Assembly: GCA_938082505.1 (NCBI GenBank)
Contig: CALLLH010000021.1
Coordinates: forward strand, 1 to 64,000
Length of the DNA: 64,000 bases
Reading direction: 5' to 3'
Source: an uncultured Flavobacteriales bacterium
GTDB lineage: Bacteria > Bacteroidota > Bacteroidia > Flavobacteriales_D > Sanyastnellaceae
The position numbers and the translations under genes are program-made. Shown one piece after another: positions 35,901 through 41,713 of the stretch. Position 1 is the first letter of the stretch, and each line of letters opens with the position of its first letter. Under the pieces are notes generated by a model. The model saw only the letters and a program-made list of their open reading frames with translations. It was not told where the DNA came from and searched no databases.

Positions 35901-38230
35901 CCGATGCCTGTGGCAACAGCACATCTGACGTGCAGGTCATCACCTTGCAGGACATGACGGCTCCGGTCTTCGACTTCGCGCCGGCAGACCAGACTTTGGA
36001 TTGCGCTGCTGATTATGCGCTCGAAATGGCCACGGCCACGGATGCCTGCACGGGTGTCACGGTGACCTATGTGGACAGTGAGAGCTTCCCTTGCACTGGT
36101 AGCCGTGTCATAGAGCGTGTCTTCACGGCAGTGGATGGTTGCGGAAATTCGACCACCCACCTCCAGACGATCTCATTCCTCGATACCACGGCTCCGACGT
36201 TCACCGCAACGCCTGAGGATCTGTCACTCGAGTGCAGCGATGCGCTTCCCATTACTTCTGCTGAAGCGAGCGATGATTGTGGTTCCGTGACGGTGACCTA
36301 CGCTGATGAGACCGTGGCAGGAGACTGCTCCGGCAACTTCACCGTACTGCGCACCTTCACCGCTGAGGATGGCTGTGGCAACAGCAGCACGTACCTGCAG
36401 ACCATCGTGTTTACGGACACGACCGCGCCGGTTGTGACCTCTGCACCTGCCGACACGAGCTATGCCGTTTTTGCAGGTCAGACCATTCCTGTGGAATTCC
36501 CGGAGGCGGAAGATGCCTGCGGCACCGTGGACATGACGTTCGTTGATGTTTGCACGGAGCAGGAACTGGGTGGTTACACCGCCGTCAGGACCTTTACCAT
36601 CACCGATGATTGCGGCAATGCCACGGAGGTGACCCAGTCGGTGACGGTGACCTTTGCCCTCGGCTGTGACGATCCTGTGGCGGTCAACTATGATCCGACC
36701 GCGATGGCGGGTGATGGTTCCTGTATCTATGCCGGTTGTACCAACCCGGATGCCCTCAACTTCAACCCGCTTGCGGACGAGGACGATGGCTCCTGCCTGG
36801 TGGTTGACATTGAAGGCTGCACCGATCCAGTGGCATGCAACTACTTCGAGGCGGCCAATGTGGACGACGGTTCCTGCGATTACTGCAGCTGCCTCAGCGC
36901 GCCTGTGATTGACGGCTACAGCGTCGAACTCGAGACTGTTGCCGTGGATGGTGTGCCCGGAATGACCACTTACCGCCTGTATGTCACGATGGTCAATCCG
37001 ACCGACGTACTGTCCAGTGTCGTGGGTGAGGATGGACTCGAGACCTACATCAACACGACGTCCTCGTTCTACCAGGATCCGTTCGGTGGTGCGCTCGGTC
37101 AGAACGTGAACCCCATCTTGTTCAGTTTTGCGCCCTTGCTGCAGTATGACAGCTACGTGACCATCGGATTGACCCAGGCTGCAGATGTTGCGGCCGGTGA
37201 AATCGAGGTGACGGCAGTGGAGAGTTCTGGAGCCAATTGGATCGCGCCTTTCGAGGCCGGTGGCAACGTTGCAATCGATGGAGCCTTTGGCGGAGCCTGG
37301 TTCACCCTCAATGGTGCGACCAACGCTGTGGCCGGCGACGACTTGCAGGTCCTGCTCGGTCAGTTCACCACCGGAGGTACGCTCAGTGGACAGATCAGCT
37401 TGCAGATCTTCCCGGAGGGCAACGGTGACAACGATGTCATCATCACATTCCCCATCGGCAACAGCACTTGCGGTTGTACCGATGAAACCGCATGCAACTA
37501 CAGCGCAGACGCCACCAATGATGATGGCAGCTGTGAGTATACCGGAGTCTATGATTGCGACGGTGAGACCTGCATGAACGATGTGGACGGTGATGGCATC
37601 TGCGATGAGCTCGAGGTGCCTGGTTGCACGGACGGTACGGCATTGAACTACGCGGCCGGTGCTTCCGACGACGATGGCTCCTGCCTCATCCTCGGCTGCA
37701 TGGATCCGGCGGCGGACAACTATGACGCCACGGCCAACGTGGAAGGGGAGTGCACCTATCCGAACGAGGGTTGTACAGATGCATCAGCGGTCAACTACGA
37801 CGGAACCGCACTTGTGGATGATGGCTCCTGCCTGTTCCTCGGTTGCATGGATCCCGAAGCGGACAACTACGATGCGAATGCGAACGTCAGTGGTTTCTGT
37901 TCCTACCCGGTGGAGGGCTGTACCGATGCGGCAGCGGCCAACTATGACGACACGGCCATCATCAACGATGGAAGCTGTCTCTATCCGGGTTGTACCGACC
38001 CGACGGCGTTGAACTACGATCCTGCCGCAAACTTCGATTCGGGTTGCATCCTGCCGTTGGTGGGCTGCACCGATCCGCAGGCCGAGAACTACAACCCGCT
38101 CGCCAACACCAATGACGGCTCTTGCGAGTACACGCCGCCTTGTCCGGGTGACCTCAATGGTGACGGTACGATCAACATCAACGACCTGTTGGACTTCTTC
38201 CAGATCTACGGATCGGACTGCCCACAGTGA
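26990..38230 (+). CDS. Giant secreted mosaic protein with cysteine-rich, HYR-like and carbohydrate-binding-like modules
   Basis: A 3,746-residue exported protein; the signal peptide ends FIGAASAQ. I chose ATG 26990 since the upstream in-frame ATG would overlap the promoter. Five module types are visible. A: ~190-residue domain, five copies. B: ~110-residue beta-sandwich (VTFQVDM...YKFTINGW) resembling starch-binding-type carbohydrate-binding modules, four tandem copies. C: ~25-residue cysteine-rich repeat (CTDxxACNYDxxATxDDGSC), about 39 copies, some followed by calcium-loop inserts such as DSDGDGVCDEDE. D: ~78-residue HYR/immunoglobulin-like repeat (APTFTxxPADVTxxC...VRTFTAxDxCGN), 12 copies. 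E: dockerin-like end (DLNGDGTININDLLDFFQIYG). No catalytic domain is seen. It is probably a calcium-stabilised surface or matrix protein; export by T9SS is possible but no canonical tail is seen. Confidence 0.85.
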   Translation: MNMRFQLYSLACLLVSFIGAASAQNACYDFAGDTAGFHLSVETYATDVVGGMTTYRVFLSTPDTNDFVSACIGDATNPLFLNTTTSFYQDPLGGTTAASINPLYYGPFPNAEFDSWVTIGIAEQPVLSAGETDVSVLVDPNVPSWEIGFGAGGNVDIGSPIGGGWYILPSSANGVSGADQKVLLAQLTTDGEISGQLYVQIFPNGEQAQLIETTFSFATTTCGATGCMDSSACNYDASATSDDGSCTYAQANFDCDGNCLTTPTTFNVDMSCSGETFSTVHVTGPWCGWCGAESYNTLSDEDGDGVYSVSVCIPAGDVEYKYMIDNWAGQENLIDDAQSGGACAAVTDASTYANRLTASGSSTNDTYGSCLTCDEQAAADLGCTDDDATNYSAAASTDDGSCMYNVTFQVDMSQSGMASGDVAYINGTFNAWCGDCNPLDDSDGDGIWTATLPLPPGVVEYKFTINGWSAQEELSVGSACDYNPTDGFANRGFELIDAPLTLPLVCYNSCSVCAEDIEGCMDSTASNYNADATVAGTCQYSVTFRVDMGNFGGSFGAVNVNGSFNGWCGACNPMTAVGDDVYEVTLNISADTIEYKFTLDGWSQQEDLTPGTSCTSTIDGFTNRSLVVNSPQDLATVCWNSCEACVDFPGCMDSSAVNYDSTALIDDGSCQYTVTFQVDMGQYGLDEGDVVYVNGTYNGWCGTCNPMDDSDGDDVWSLTVNIGEGLQEYKFTINGWTVDEQFDGSESCTTAPAEFVNRVIDVTGNATLPAVCWNSCDACPVPGCTDANACNFMPSADQEDGSCNFCCAALGSNFAGYGLEQEIVSHDGIPGMKTYRFYITTPNADDVVSAISGDSDLPTFVNTTTSFYQDASGGLFPNGINPILFGDFPSLQFDSWLTIGIDQAPDVAAGEAAISLAEAESWSTEFESGQSFAIDGFFGGAWYVTSDNSNGLAGDDHKVLLAQLTTDGELSGQFVVQVFPNGIGDGLGDMVTLTFGPHTDTEAPAFTSVPLDVTVSCSDALPTGEAQATDACTEVSISMEETTTGDGCNGTVVRTFTATDVAGNSSTATWTITIQDDQAPTFTAPADVAVNCGDDLSPANTGDVTDAADCNTFSITYSDANLFNQNPCVGEGIARTWRVEDACGNEAVKIQVIMVNDAAAPTFVEVPADTTISCDAAVPTSDVVAADDCGSVSTSQSDEVVEGECDGASTILRTFTAQDPCGNTSSYVQTISIIDTVAPTFTNVPADVTYSVYDDVPVVLAEASDNCSAATVLYEDDLDASANEYATLIRTFTAVDACGNSATAVQTITVLEVLGCIDPLACNFEIGATADDGSCDYCSCDGVFPPAGPFGLEIDTIEGGIDGMTTYQVFITLENADDFVSSVTGDSSNPSYVRTSTAFHQDALGSANAHGINALVVDAFPALAYDSWVSIGLNSAANPADGEGEVSLVEGEPWVSAFEAGGDIDLTGQYGGGWFILNGASNGSAGDGLRVLLGQFTTDGVFSGQLYVQVFPQGDGTNMQFQTLRWGEPQCGCQLENACNYDPSTAYTDNDNCLYPEDIYGAVHFDCDGACLNDSDGDGVCDEDEVPGCTDDTACNYAESATDDDGSCEYPPYGYECDGSCISDGDNDGICDLNEVAGCNLPSACNYDAAATENDGSCTFDCYGCTDSTAGNFDAGALLDDGSCQYGGCTNSNAMNYDADADFNDGSCLFAGCTNVLACNFTQGANFDDGSCDLLSCAGCTNSLACNYDSTATLSDGSCEFFSCRGCMEAGAVNYDATATIDDGSCLFGGCLDPGASNYDATVDFSDGTCQYDGCTNPLACNFDINANVNDGTCEFASCSGCMITFACNYDPEATIQVDSACDFYGCCGDPAADNYEVGVADFLTYGCTYGGSAPMVEAVGCELPFACNFGDAVNDCEFSSCAGCTEALACNFDSTATIPVTCLYPEDIFGVDYVDCMGDCLTDTNANGLCDEVEVSGCTNPLACNYDALATFDDQSCDTLSCYGCTDSGACNYDASATQNDGSCDYVTCFGCMDATACNYDASAIYSDGSCNYAPGPLLDCNGDCINDGNNNGICDEQETLGCIDINACNFDADATFNDGSCEYLSCTGCTNASACNYDASATINDGGCEFTSCLGCTDATACNYDADATQSDGSCTYPVPEYDCNGDCLLDTDGDGICDPFDGNFSGCMDPIACNYAPLADEDDGSCDFCSCAGYTSDLPQYGVEIEEYATNGISGYITYRVYITLPNATDKVSAITGQTANPTYVETTGDFYQHPNGGVFPNGINPILYNFVPEIEFDSWFTIGIDAAPVSANGEGNIQGLPEPDPWSSLFESGSGFSIDDIIGSGWFVNPDVTNGIAGDDNKVLLAQLTTNGELSGQFYVQVFPEGNNVNQERVTLTFGGSQCGCTDVTACNFSASAIIDDGSCYYPQFGYGCDDVCLFDSEAPQFTEIPVDINVSCTADISVVMPAATDNCDQDLTFTYNDEIIDGPCGETFDIIRTYIVTDDFGYADTVSHVIHVVDEQAPIFTNVPANATLECGDPLPTNQAVAVDNCNGVTITHADEMTVTGCGNSGTLVRTWYAEDACGNVNEAATTYTIVDNTAPAIADVPANLTIGCEEDYDFPNPTASDACGSVELSEEMTVLDGGCPNSYTIVRTFTAIDACGNFSQAVQSVTVVDDDAPVLAGLPADLTLECGDAIPETGVTAEDACAGTMEVTYSDVEVTLDACQYQVVRTFAATDSCGNTATHDWTITFEDTTAPTFTAPEDVTLDCSDDINPANAGDVSDEADLCDAAPGVSYTDVVTDGVFSLEGMTADLRVELRLDNLAAFPRVLEANGVTIGSGMELTLADQISNPLNLRGALEIDITGNQIGLSVADVIGAESYDYIEVRISNISGAGVIGANIDQGNLLSDAASADWVVSTLANEIVLVLDEVDGATLSIQDGGSASLAALSPINCLTDNIITRTWTVTDACGNSTSDVQVITLQDMTAPVFDFAPADQTLDCAADYALEMATATDACTGVTVTYVDSESFPCTGSRVIERVFTAVDGCGNSTTHLQTISFLDTTAPTFTATPEDLSLECSDALPITSAEASDDCGSVTVTYADETVAGDCSGNFTVLRTFTAEDGCGNSSTYLQTIVFTDTTAPVVTSAPADTSYAVFAGQTIPVEFPEAEDACGTVDMTFVDVCTEQELGGYTAVRTFTITDDCGNATEVTQSVTVTFALGCDDPVAVNYDPTAMAGDGSCIYAGCTNPDALNFNPLADEDDGSCLVVDIEGCTDPVACNYFEAANVDDGSCDYCSCLSAPVIDGYSVELETVAVDGVPGMTTYRLYVTMVNPTDVLSSVVGEDGLETYINTTSSFYQDPFGGALGQNVNPILFSFAPLLQYDSYVTIGLTQAADVAAGEIEVTAVESSGANWIAPFEAGGNVAIDGAFGGAWFTLNGATNAVAGDDLQVLLGQFTTGGTLSGQISLQIFPEGNGDNDVIITFPIGNSTCGCTDETACNYSADATNDDGSCEYTGVYDCDGETCMNDVDGDGICDELEVPGCTDGTALNYAAGASDDDGSCLILGCMDPAADNYDATANVEGECTYPNEGCTDASAVNYDGTALVDDGSCLFLGCMDPEADNYDANANVSGFCSYPVEGCTDAAAANYDDTAIINDGSCLYPGCTDPTALNYDPAANFDSGCILPLVGCTDPQAENYNPLANTNDGSCEYTPPCPGDLNGDGTININDLLDFFQIYGSDCPQ
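27065..27655 (+). repeat. Module A, copy 1 of the giant protein
   Basis: About 195 residues. Landmarks shared by all copies: a TTSFYQD motif, a FDSWVTIGI motif and QLTTDGEISGQLYVQIFPNG. I do not recognise a named domain. Confidence 0.7.
27775..29323 (+). repeat. Block of four module B (carbohydrate-binding-like) copies
   Basis: Copies at about 27775-28110, 28200-28530, 28611-28923 and 29004-29323, each separated by one cysteine-rich C repeat. Shared landmarks: VTFQVDM, a NGxxNxWCGxCNPM turn, DDxDGDxxW, and EYKFTINGW. The fold resembles CBM20/48-like starch-binding modules. The first copy is the most divergent. Glycan binding is inferred. Confidence 0.65.
29413..29985 (+). repeat. Module A, copy 2
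   Basis: Landmarks TTTSFYQDASGG, QFDSWLTIGID and AQLTTDGELSGQFVVQVFPNG. It separates the B block from the first HYR-like block. Confidence 0.7.
29989..30930 (+). repeat. First HYR-like block, four tandem copies
   Basis: Copies begin near 29989, 30214, 30457 and 30690, each ~78 residues, each opening with D-x-x-AP-x-FT-x-x-P and closing with VRTFTA-x-D-x-x-GN. HYR domains are immunoglobulin-like adhesion modules. Confidence 0.75.
31008..31590 (+). repeat. Module A, copy 3
   Basis: Landmarks TSTAFHQDALGS, AYDSWVSIGL and GQFTTDGVFSGQLYVQVFPQG. It is the most diverged copy around the FYQD motif (FHQD here). Confidence 0.7.
31585..33640 (+). repeat. Array of about 21 cysteine-rich C repeats
   Basis: Tandem units of ~24-27 residues with the core ACNYDxxAxxxDGSC, two to three cysteines per unit. 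Four units carry ~25-residue calcium-loop extensions (for example near 31690, 31850, 33180 and 33490). Some units lack the central ACNY cysteine (AGNF, AMNY, AVNY, ASNY). Two units around 32520-32690 are irregular. The DNA of the units is diverged, so this is an old expansion. Confidence 0.8.
33640..34205 (+). repeat. Module A, copy 4
   Basis: Landmarks TGDFYQHPNGG, EFDSWFTIGID and AQLTTNGELSGQFYVQVFPEG. Confidence 0.7.
34321..36660 (+). repeat. Second HYR-like block, eight copies, one with a large insertion
   Basis: Copies begin near 34321, 34555, 34790, 35023, 35257, 35950, 36180 and 36415. The copy starting at 35257 is interrupted at about 35395-35880 by ~160 unrelated residues before it closes with the normal TRTWTVTDACGN. 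The others have the standard ~78-residue length. Confidence 0.75.
36895..37470 (+). repeat. Module A, copy 5
   Basis: Landmarks NTTSSFYQDPFGG, QYDSYVTIGL and GQFTTGGTLSGQISLQIFPEG. It precedes the last C-repeat array. Confidence 0.7.
37470..38130 (+). repeat. C-terminal array of eight cysteine-rich C repeats
   Basis: Eight units ending just before the dockerin-like tail. Several lack the ACNY cysteine (ALNY, AVNY, AADNY, AENY), so they probably form one disulfide each. The first unit has a calcium-loop extension (DVDGDGICDELE). Confidence 0.75.
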
Positions 38231-38278
38231 TCAAACGCAATTTTCCAATACCAACTCCGTGAATGATACGGAAGGAAC

Positions 38279-38307
38279 GGGGTGCCCAATGGGCGCCCCT
38301 TTCTGTT
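38279..38307 (+). terminator. Rho-independent terminator after the giant gene
   Basis: A nine-pair stem (arms 38279-38287 and 38291-38299, including one G-T wobble) with a three-base loop AAT, followed by a T-rich tail TTTCTGTT. It sits between the giant gene stop and the DUF493 promoter. Confidence 0.8.
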
Positions 38308-38317
38308 GTTGGGAGGG

Positions 38318-38325
38318 TACCTTCG
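38318..38325 (+). promoter_or_regulatory. -7 promoter element TACCTTCG
   Basis: A TAnnTTTG-like element 4 bases before the DUF493 ATG at 38330. It fits the terminator just upstream and decides against the longer frame from 38282. Confidence 0.5.
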
Positions 38326-38329
38326 CGGC

Positions 38330-38602
38330 ATGAAGGACGAGGAACTGGACGGGCTTCGGGCGCGCTTGGATGCCCACCACGATTGGCCATCCGAGTACAT
38401 GTTCAAGTTCATCTCGCCGAACGAGCTGCAGCGGGTAGAGGCCATTCTCGCCGTGTTTCCGGAGGGGACGCCGGTGGAGCGCAAATTGAGTGGCGGAGGC
38501 AAATACATCTCGCTGACCATCCGCGAGGTCGTAACCGATGCTGATGCCGTCTTCTCCCGCTATCGACAGGTACAGGCCATCGGTGGCATCTTTGCACTCT
38601 GA
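38330..38602 (+). CDS. DUF493 (YbeD-like) family protein
   Basis: A 90-residue ferredoxin-fold-like small protein. Family features: WPSEYMFKFISPN near residue 20, SGGGKYISLTIREVVTDADAVFSRY, and the closing IGGIFAL. YbeD-like proteins are thought to be regulatory, acting beside lipoate ligase LipB in some bacteria; no such neighbour is here. Followed after 10 bases by a small membrane protein. Confidence 0.9.
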   Translation: MKDEELDGLRARLDAHHDWPSEYMFKFISPNELQRVEAILAVFPEGTPVERKLSGGGKYISLTIREVVTDADAVFSRYRQVQAIGGIFAL

Positions 38603-38612
38603 ACCCGGCTTC

Positions 38613-38951
38613 ATGCAAACGCTCGATCTGTTGTCCCAAGTGCTGTTCGTGGCATTGATGGCCATGTTGCTGTACGTGCTGTACAAGCGGTTCGTCAGGA
38701 TGTTGACCCGGGATCGGCTTCACGGGGTCTATGCCCAGATCACCTCATGCGCCCTCGCTGAGAATGGCCGGCTGTTGGTGGCGGTTGAATCCGCGGAGGA
38801 AAGTGCATGCACCCTGAAGTGGAATGGGGGAGAGGAGACGTTTGATTGTCCCAAGGGCCGCAAGGAATATGTGTTTGAACTCGGCAAGGGCGACGCCTTC
38901 GAGCTCGAGTTCAACTTTCCGAATCAGGTCATCCGGCGCAGGGTGAGGTGA
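38613..38951 (+). CDS. Small membrane-anchored protein of unknown function
   Basis: 112 residues from ATG 38613 (10 bases after the DUF493 stop). One hydrophobic helix at residues ~8-25 is followed by a ~85-residue soluble domain with alternating strands (GRLLVAVESAEESACTLKWN, ending VIRRRVR). I do not recognise the family. The frame could start 25 codons earlier, but that would overlap DUF493 without support. Probably co-transcribed with DUF493. Convergent with argS (one base apart). Confidence 0.6.
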   Translation: MQTLDLLSQVLFVALMAMLLYVLYKRFVRMLTRDRLHGVYAQITSCALAENGRLLVAVESAEESACTLKWNGGEETFDCPKGRKEYVFELGKGDAFELEFNFPNQVIRRRVR

Positions 38952-38952
38952 A

Positions 38953-40740
38953 TCACATGCGCTCCGGGAGGGCGATGCCAAGCAGCTGCATGCCGGTATA
39001 CAGGCAGCGGGTGAAACGCTCCGTCAGCACCAACCGCAAATCCCTGGTTTTCGGATCATCCGCCCCCAGGATGGGGTGTTCCTGGTAATAGCTGCTGTAA
39101 GCTTTGGTCAGATCGTAGCACCAATTGGCCACCAAGGAAGGGTTGTAAGCTTCAGCAGCCTCTCCAATGACGTCAGGGAGGTCGTGGAGCAATCCCACCA
39201 GCTCCATCTCATCGGCTCCCGGTGCAGCAATTGCTGTCGAGGGCAGGGGGATCCCTTCCGCAGTGGCTTTGCGCAGCACACTTCTTCCCCTGACGTAGTT
39301 GAACAGAATGAAGGGGCCGGTATTGCCATAGAAGTCGATGGAAGCCTTCGGGTCGAACATCATGTTCTTCTTGGGGTCCACCTTGAGCAGGAAGTACTTC
39401 AGGGCACTGAGTCCGACCCGTTCGAAGACTTCGCGTTGCTCATCCGGACCCAACCCTTCCAGCTTTCCGGCCTCCAGGGCAATGTCCCGGGCGATGCCGA
39501 ACATCGCTTCCATGAGGTCGTCCGCATCCACCACTGTGCCTTCTCGCGACTTCATCTTTCCCTCGGGCAGTTCCACCATGCCATAACTGAGGTGATGGCA
39601 ACGCTGGGCCTGAGGAAAACCGAGCTTTTCCAACACGAGGAACAGCACTTTGAAGTGGTATTCCTGCTCGTTTCCGACGGTGTACACCTGCCGGTCGAGA
39701 TCGGGATAGTCCTGAAAGCGAAGCAGGGCCGTACCGATATCCTGGGTCATGTAGACAGCCGTTCCGTCGCTTCGCAACAGCAGCTTGCGATCGAGGCCGT
39801 CCCCGGTCAAGTCGATCCAGACGGCCCCGTCTTCAGTGCGCTCGAACACCCCATTTTCAAGGCCTTCCAGTACCCTGTCCTTTCCGATGAGGTAGGTGTC
39901 ACTCTCGAAGTAAAGCTTGTCGAATTCAACCCCCATGGTGGCATAGGTGGCGTCGAACCCTGCATAGACCCAGCCATTCATGGTCTTCCAAAGCCCTACC
40001 GTGTCGGGGTCCCCCTGTTCCCAGAGGCGCAAGGTCTCTCGGGCCTCGACGAGGATGGGGGCATCCTGTTCCGCCTCTTCCTTGGGCAGGCCGGCAGCCA
40101 ACCGCTCGGAAACCTCTGCCTTGAAGGCGCGATCGAAAGCGACGTAATACTTGCCGACCAGCTTGTCGCCTTTCATGCCGGACGATTCCGGAGTCTCACC
40201 GTTTCCGAATCTGCGCCAGGCGACCATGGACTTGCAGATGTGGATGCCGCGGTCATTGACGATCTGGACCTTGGTCACCGTGTGGCCTTTGGCTTCCAGA
40301 ATCCGGCTGACGGAATGGCCCAGGAAATTGTTGCGGAGGTGACCGAGGTGCAGGGGTTTGTTCGTGTTGGGGGAGCTGTACTCCACCATTACGTGAGGGG
40401 CACTTCCTCGCGGTGCGGCACCATAGTTAGGCCCTGCGGATTCATGGAGCAACCAATGGCTCCAGTGGTCTGCTGCGATTTCCAGGTTGAGGAAACCCTT
40501 GACCACATTGTAACCGGTCACGGGCCCTTCCGCAGCCACCATTGCCTTTCCCATCGCTTCAGCGGTGGCATCGGGTGCGGCCTTGCTGTGTCTGGCCAGC
40601 GGGAAGCAGACCAACGTGCGCGCTCCTGCAAATTCCTTGCGGGTCTTCTGGATGCTGAATTGTTCCGGGGGCAGCTCAGTTCCGCACACTTGCCTGAATG
40701 CGGCGGAAGCAATGGACTGGAGCTGATTGTCGAGGCGCAT
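38953..40740 (-). CDS. argS: Arginyl-tRNA synthetase
   Basis: A 595-residue class I synthetase charging tRNA-Arg. The N-terminal Add-1 domain is followed by the HIGH-type signature HLGH (131-134, in NKPLHLGHLRNN). Other blocks are NDRGIHICKSMVAW and the KMSK-like GKMKSREG. The C-terminal DALR anticodon-binding domain ends with FTRCLYTGMQLLGIALPERM. Its ATG at 40740 lies two bases after the CtlX-like gene stop, so argS is the last gene of an operon with two guanidino-modifying enzymes. Confidence 0.97.
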   Translation of the reverse strand: MRLDNQLQSIASAAFRQVCGTELPPEQFSIQKTRKEFAGARTLVCFPLARHSKAAPDATAEAMGKAMVAAEGPVTGYNVVKGFLNLEIAADHWSHWLLHESAGPNYGAAPRGSAPHVMVEYSSPNTNKPLHLGHLRNNFLGHSVSRILEAKGHTVTKVQIVNDRGIHICKSMVAWRRFGNGETPESSGMKGDKLVGKYYVAFDRAFKAEVSERLAAGLPKEEAEQDAPILVEARETLRLWEQGDPDTVGLWKTMNGWVYAGFDATYATMGVEFDKLYFESDTYLIGKDRVLEGLENGVFERTEDGAVWIDLTGDGLDRKLLLRSDGTAVYMTQDIGTALLRFQDYPDLDRQVYTVGNEQEYHFKVLFLVLEKLGFPQAQRCHHLSYGMVELPEGKMKSREGTVVDADDLMEAMFGIARDIALEAGKLEGLGPDEQREVFERVGLSALKYFLLKVDPKKNMMFDPKASIDFYGNTGPFILFNYVRGRSVLRKATAEGIPLPSTAIAAPGADEMELVGLLHDLPDVIGEAAEAYNPSLVANWCYDLTKAYSSYYQEHPILGADDPKTRDLRLVLTERFTRCLYTGMQLLGIALPERM

Positions 40741-40742
40741 GG

Positions 40743-41702
40743 TCAAGAGACGTGGGTTGGAAGGAAAACTTCGGCGATCATGCAACGAACCGAGCCACCG
40801 CCGAGCCTTTCAATCGTCGGAATGGGCGCGTGAACAAGGCGGGCGTGTTGTTCCAATGCTTCCCGCTGCTCGGCCGTAAAGGCATGGAAGGCGGCGGATG
40901 ACATGGCGATGAGGGGTTCGCCTGCGTTGTTTCTGACTTCAAGGACGTTGCCTGCAAAACCGTTGACTTGCTCAGCAGAGATGAGGACCACGCTCCTGCC
41001 TCCCCCTTCGAGGGTGTCCAGCACGTGCATCCGTTCCTCCGGGTCGGGGATGATGTCAGCACAGACCACAGCCCAATCCGAGCCAATGGCGAGCATGACA
41101 TTGGTGTGGTAGATCGGGGCTTCGGTATCTCCCGTGGTCTGCATGGCAGTGAAGGCGAGCAGGTCGTAGTCAAAGGCCTCACAGAAATGGGCCGCTGCCT
41201 GATGGTCTGTTCTCGGGCCTATAGCGGCATAGGCCACTTTGCCAACCCGGTCGAGAATGAGACTGCCCGTACCCTCGAGAAAGACACCGTGCTCTTCGAA
41301 TTCGGTGAAATCGACCAGGGACTCCAGCACTACGCCATGGTCAGCCACGAGGCTGTGCAACAGGGATTCTCTCCGCTCCTTGCGCCGATTGGGGGCGAAC
41401 ATGGGATAGAGCCCCACCCGTCCATCCCCATGGAAACTGACCCAATTGTTGGGGAACAGGGCATCCGGGGTATCCGATTCGGCATCCGCATCGTACACGG
41501 CCACCGTGACACCTGCCGAACGGAGGGCTTCCACGACGCCGTCAAACTCATCCTGGGCCGAGCCTTCGACATCGTCGGACGGTCCGTCCTGTTGCTGATA
41601 GGCATTGTTGATGGCCGTCTGCTCATTCATACGGAAGGCGGCCGGCCGGATCATCATCACCAGGTTGGTGGATTGGGCCATGAGGGGAATGGAGGAATCC
41701 AT
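40743..41702 (-). CDS. CtlX-like citrulline utilisation hydrolase (guanidino-modifying enzyme)
   Basis: A 319-residue member of the amidinotransferase/arginine-deiminase superfamily (alpha/beta-propeller fold). Family motifs: PNNW (84-87), FLEGTGSLILD (141-151), YHTNVM (198-203), and the catalytic cysteine C307 in GGGSVRCMIAEV. These correspond to the CtlX type annotated in citrulline utilisation. ATG 41702 is chosen as it gives an 11-base gap to the preceding gene; an alternative is 41681. It cleaves a guanidino or ureido group, but the exact substrate needs testing. Confidence 0.85.
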   Translation of the reverse strand: MDSSIPLMAQSTNLVMMIRPAAFRMNEQTAINNAYQQQDGPSDDVEGSAQDEFDGVVEALRSAGVTVAVYDADAESDTPDALFPNNWVSFHGDGRVGLYPMFAPNRRKERRESLLHSLVADHGVVLESLVDFTEFEEHGVFLEGTGSLILDRVGKVAYAAIGPRTDHQAAAHFCEAFDYDLLAFTAMQTTGDTEAPIYHTNVMLAIGSDWAVVCADIIPDPEERMHVLDTLEGGGRSVVLISAEQVNGFAGNVLEVRNNAGEPLIAMSSAAFHAFTAEQREALEQHARLVHAPIPTIERLGGGSVRCMIAEVFLPTHVS

Positions 41703-41713
41703 GGGAAGGATAA

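Noticed and set aside
39076-40833. 585-codon plus-strand frame opposite argS
   Set aside because: Antisense to argS, whose class I signatures are intact; no promoter or domain in the opposite frame.
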